Shown: in pieces, positions 60,505-64,000 of the stretch
Position numbering within the stretch: the first letter of the stretch is position 1
How the letters are laid out: every line of letters starts with the position of its first letter
NCBI GenBank assembly: GCA_029287915.1
Contig: JARFQE010000076.1
Span: forward strand, 1 to 64,000
DNA length: 64,000 bases
Direction of reading: 5' to 3'
DNA from: Arenicellales bacterium
GTDB lineage: Bacteria; Pseudomonadota; Gammaproteobacteria; BMS3Bbin11
The notes under the pieces: generated by a model
What the model was told of the DNA's origin: nothing
The model's input: only the letters and a program-made list of their open reading frames with translations
Databases searched by the model: none
Made by a program: the position numbers and the translations under genes

Positions 60505-61953
60505 ATGCTACAAGCAAACATCGGACTTATTGGTCTGGCTGTGATGGGACAGAATCTTGCTCTGAATATACATGATCACGGCTACAAGGTATCGGTACAC
60601 AATAGGACAGCCAGTAGAATTAAAGATTTTCTACAAGGACCAGCCAGTTCAACAGACATTGCTGGTTATGATTCTCTTGAGGCTTTTGTTTCATCATTAG
60701 AAAAGCCGCGAAAAATAATCATAATGATTCGGGCAGGCAAACCGGTTGATGATCTAATAGACAGTTTGTTACCGCTGCTGGATAAGGGAGATATTATTAT
60801 CGATGGTGGTAATTCACGTTTTACTGATAGCAATCGACGCTATCAGGAACTATCTCGCGAGGGTATACATTTTATCGGCACAGGTATCTCCGGTGGTGAA
60901 GATGGTGCTCGGCATGGACCATCCATTATGCCTGGTGGGGATATTCAAGCATGGCCGGTAGTAAAAGAGATATTGCAGTCCATATCTGCAAAAGTAGATG
61001 GTGAGCCCTGTTGTCAATGGGTTGGGCCAGCTGGAGCAGGTCACTATGTAAAGATGGTTCATAACGGTATTGAATACGGGGACATGCAGTTGATTGCAGA
61101 GGCTTATCACCTTATGCGTGCTGGCCTTGGTATGAATGTTGATGAGATCCAGAAAACCTTTGCGCAATGGAATGAAGGAGTACTGGATTCATACCTGATA
61201 GAGATTACTGCGAATATTCTTGCCTTTCGCGATCATGAAGGTGAACCACTGATAGACAATATCCTTGATGCAGCAGGGCAGAAGGGGACGGGAAAGTGGA
61301 CTGGCATCAGTGCGCTCGAACTCGGGGTACCATTAACCTTGATCGGTGAAGCTGTATTTGCACGTTGTCTGTCAGCGATTAAGGATGAGCGTATGCGTGC
61401 CGATACGCTATTATCAAGTTCACATGCCATCTTTGAGGGAGATAGAGAAAAGGTTCTCGCATCAATCCATGATGCCCTGTATGCCTCCAAGATCATTTCC
61501 TATGCCCAGGGTTATATGTTGATGCGTGATGCTGCAAATGAGTATGACTGGCAGTTGAATTATGGCGATATTGCTTTGATGTGGCGGGGAGGGTGTATCA
61601 TCCGCAGCCGCTTTCTGGGTAATATCAGGCAGGCCTTTGATGAAAATATGGCACTGGAAAACCTGTTACAGGACAAGTTTTTTATTGGAGAGATAAAAGT
61701 ATCTGAGGCAGGCTGGCGACAGGCTGTAACATTGGGTATACAACTTGCGATTCCCCTGCCCGCTATGTCGTCTGCGCTGGCGTTTTTCGACGGCTATCGT
61801 CGCGGGCGCTTACCAGCTAACCTGCTACAGGCGCAGCGGGATTATTTCGGTGCCCATACCTATGAGCGTGTTGATCGTCCCCGCGGGCATTTCTTTCATA
61901 CTGACTGGACAGGTGAAGGTGGTGATGTGTCATCTGGTACATATGAGGTCTGA
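60505..61953 (+). CDS. gnd: 6-phosphogluconate dehydrogenase, decarboxylating
   Basis: IGLIGLAVMGQNLALNIHDHGY, IIDGGNSRFTDSNRR, GAGHYVKMVHNGIEYGDMQLI. Confidence 0.97.
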   Translation: MLQANIGLIGLAVMGQNLALNIHDHGYKVSVHNRTASRIKDFLQGPASSTDIAGYDSLEAFVSSLEKPRKIIIMIRAGKPVDDLIDSLLPLLDKGDIIIDGGNSRFTDSNRRYQELSREGIHFIGTGISGGEDGARHGPSIMPGGDIQAWPVVKEILQSISAKVDGEPCCQWVGPAGAGHYVKMVHNGIEYGDMQLIAEAYHLMRAGLGMNVDEIQKTFAQWNEGVLDSYLIEITANILAFRDHEGEPLIDNILDAAGQKGTGKWTGISALELGVPLTLIGEAVFARCLSAIKDERMRADTLLSSSHAIFEGDREKVLASIHDALYASKIISYAQGYMLMRDAANEYDWQLNYGDIALMWRGGCIIRSRFLGNIRQAFDENMALENLLQDKFFIGEIKVSEAGWRQAVTLGIQLAIPLPAMSSALAFFDGYRRGRLPANLLQAQRDYFGAHTYERVDRPRGHFFHTDWTGEGGDVSSGTYEV

Positions 61954-61956
61954 ATA

Positions 61957-63459
61957 GTGGCTTATAACGATCAGGATAATGCAACGCTGGTTATCTTCGG
62001 TGCCACTGGGAATTTATCGAGAATTAAATTGATGCCGGCACTGTATCTACTCGATAAAGCAAGTCAGCTGCATCCTCAGACAAAAATCCTGGCGACAGGA
62101 AGACGTGACTGGGATAAAGAAAGATGTATTGAAGAAGTACGAGACTGGATTGTCGATAGTACAGGTGTGCGCTTTGATGTTGATGTCTTTCAGCGATTTT
62201 CGAGACGACTGGATTATTACAGGGTAGATTATAGCCAGTCTGGAGTCTGGCCATTATTAAAACACTACCTCGAGTCAGAAACTACATCTGACAACAAGCA
62301 GCGGAATATAGCTTTCTATATGGCAATCAGGCCAGCAGAATTCGGGCTGGTTATAGATGCTCTTGGAGACAATGGATTGTTAATGGAAAAAGCAGGCTGG
62401 CGTCGTGTTGTTATCGAAAAACCATTTGGCTATGACTTAGACAGTGCGCAAGTGCTACAGAAGCGTATCAGCAGGCATATGAAGGAGCAGCAGATATTTC
62501 GTATTGATCATTACCTGGGTAAGGAGACAGTGCAAAATGTCAACGTGTTCCGTTTTGCCAATACGATGCTTGAACCTCTGTGGAATCGTAACTACATAGA
62601 TCATATTCAGATTACGCATTCGGAAACAGCAGGAGTTGGCACGCGCGCCGCGTATTACGATGGTAGCGGAGCCATGCGTGACATGATACAGAGTCATTTA
62701 CTTCAGCTACTGTCACTGGTCGCAATGGAACCGCCCGCCTCGATGGATGCTGAAGACTTGCGCGATGAAAAGGTCAAGGTACTTAAGTCCATACGCCCAA
62801 TCACCGAAGAAGATATTTCCACACGCGCATTTCGTGCGCAGTATACTGGTGGAAATATTGGAAGTGAAATAGTCAGAGGATATCTTGATGAACAGAATGT
62901 CCCTGCTGACAGTCGCACTGAAACTTATGCCGCAATGAAGCTTTACATTGATAACTGGCGCTGGCGTGGAGTGCCTTTCTATCTGCGTACAGGAAAGCGA
63001 CTGGCTCAGCGCCAGTCGATGATTTCCATCTGCTTTCGACACCCACCGCAGCAACTGTTTCGAGATGTTAGCAAGGAAGGTATGAAGCAAAACTGGTTAA
63101 TCCTGGGTATACAGCCCTGTAATTGTCTACGTATGGAAGTCACCGTCAAAGAGCCCGGTCTGGATATGCAAATACGTCAGACCAGTCTCAATGCTTCATT
63201 ACTGGATGAAGGAGATGTTAGAACTGACGCCTACGAAGACCTGCTGCTGGATATACTTAGCGGCGACCGTTCGCTTTTTCTTCGTCATGACGAAGTAGAG
63301 TATGCCTGGCGCATCGTAGACCCTGTTATCGATGCCTGGTCAAGGGATAAAAAACCATTACAAACTTACCCTGCAGGTAGTTGGGGATCGCCAGAGAGCC
63401 GGGTGATTTTTGATAAACCACAGACTCGATGGCGACATAGTCTTGATCCCGTGCAATAA
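61957..63459 (+). CDS. zwf: glucose-6-phosphate 1-dehydrogenase
   Basis: VIFGATGNLSRIKLMPALYLL, RIDHYLGKETVQN, EKPFGYDL; GTG start. Confidence 0.97.
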   Translation: MAYNDQDNATLVIFGATGNLSRIKLMPALYLLDKASQLHPQTKILATGRRDWDKERCIEEVRDWIVDSTGVRFDVDVFQRFSRRLDYYRVDYSQSGVWPLLKHYLESETTSDNKQRNIAFYMAIRPAEFGLVIDALGDNGLLMEKAGWRRVVIEKPFGYDLDSAQVLQKRISRHMKEQQIFRIDHYLGKETVQNVNVFRFANTMLEPLWNRNYIDHIQITHSETAGVGTRAAYYDGSGAMRDMIQSHLLQLLSLVAMEPPASMDAEDLRDEKVKVLKSIRPITEEDISTRAFRAQYTGGNIGSEIVRGYLDEQNVPADSRTETYAAMKLYIDNWRWRGVPFYLRTGKRLAQRQSMISICFRHPPQQLFRDVSKEGMKQNWLILGIQPCNCLRMEVTVKEPGLDMQIRQTSLNASLLDEGDVRTDAYEDLLLDILSGDRSLFLRHDEVEYAWRIVDPVIDAWSRDKKPLQTYPAGSWGSPESRVIFDKPQTRWRHSLDPVQ

Positions 63460-63543
63460 TATAATTCCTTAAATTTTGTTATTAAAAGCAGTTCTTGATA
63501 AGTTCGTAAAGTGAAAACAATAATTAATAACGGAGAAAATAAA

Positions 63544-64000
63544 ATGAATTCTGAGGCAGAGGCAATTAACGAAGTTGGAAAGAAATGGGGCTGGTTTGTT
63601 GGAATTGGCATTATTCTGGTCATACTTGGAACGATTGGCATAGGCGCCACCTTTGCCCTGACTCTGACAACGGTTACGTTCTTCGGTTTTTTGATTTTAA
63701 TTGGTGGTGGCTTCCAGTTAGTCGACGCATTTCGACACAAAGGCTGGTCACTGATTGGTTATATTCTTATAGCTCTGCTTTATATCGCTGTAGGCTATAT
63801 CATGGTAAAGAATCCGATGCTCGCCTCTGCAACACTGACCTTGTTTATTGCCTGGGCACTGATAGCAATTGGTATCATGCGAATAATTATTGCATTTCGT
63901 CTGAAAGGTGTTTCAGGCTGGATATGGACACTAATTGGTGGCATCGCCGCTATTGTTCTTGGCATTATGATTCTAAACAAGTGGCCTGAATCTGGCCTGT
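63544..64000 (+). CDS. HdeD family membrane protein (3'-truncated by window end)
   Basis: MNSEAEAINEVGKKWGWFVGIGIILVILGTIGI...; repeated two-TM units; absent from ORF track because no stop lies in the window. Confidence 0.85.
   Translation, partial: MNSEAEAINEVGKKWGWFVGIGIILVILGTIGIGATFALTLTTVTFFGFLILIGGGFQLVDAFRHKGWSLIGYILIALLYIAVGYIMVKNPMLASATLTLFIAWALIAIGIMRIIIAFRLKGVSGWIWTLIGGIAAIVLGIMILNKWPESGL

Overview
The window is a compact gammaproteobacterial chromosome segment. Gene content points to a chemoautotroph or sulfur-oxidizer type genome, but that taxonomic reading is inference. I saw no phage, transposon, CRISPR array, rRNA or convincing tRNA. Main blocks: ubiE/ubiJ/ubiB and hemB; a pyrophosphate block (PPi-dependent phosphofructokinase, membrane H+/Na+-PPase, soluble PPase) next to a degenerate adenylate-kinase-like ORF; rpoH and ftsYEX; two M16 peptidases, rsmD, coaD, ferredoxin, ggt, a dynamin-like GTPase and mutM; hemCDXY and algZ/algR; argH, cyaY, lptM and lysA; a stand-alone secretin-like protein with an M48 peptidase and TolC; a Gly/Tyr/Trp-rich repeat protein resembling sulfur globule proteins; an NTT/MFS-HEAT transporter, cNMP-binding and DUF2914 operon; an acetate uptake/activation cluster; cti; exported proteins including a tectonin-like propeller; and gnd-zwf. 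Most notable: (1) two tandem, sequence-related, structurally covarying small-RNA candidates on the minus strand in the algZ-argH intergenic region, each with an internal C-rich-loop hairpin, its own rho-independent terminator, and an AlgR-box-like motif upstream; (2) a near-perfect CIRCE element overlapping a sigma70-like promoter upstream of rpoH.
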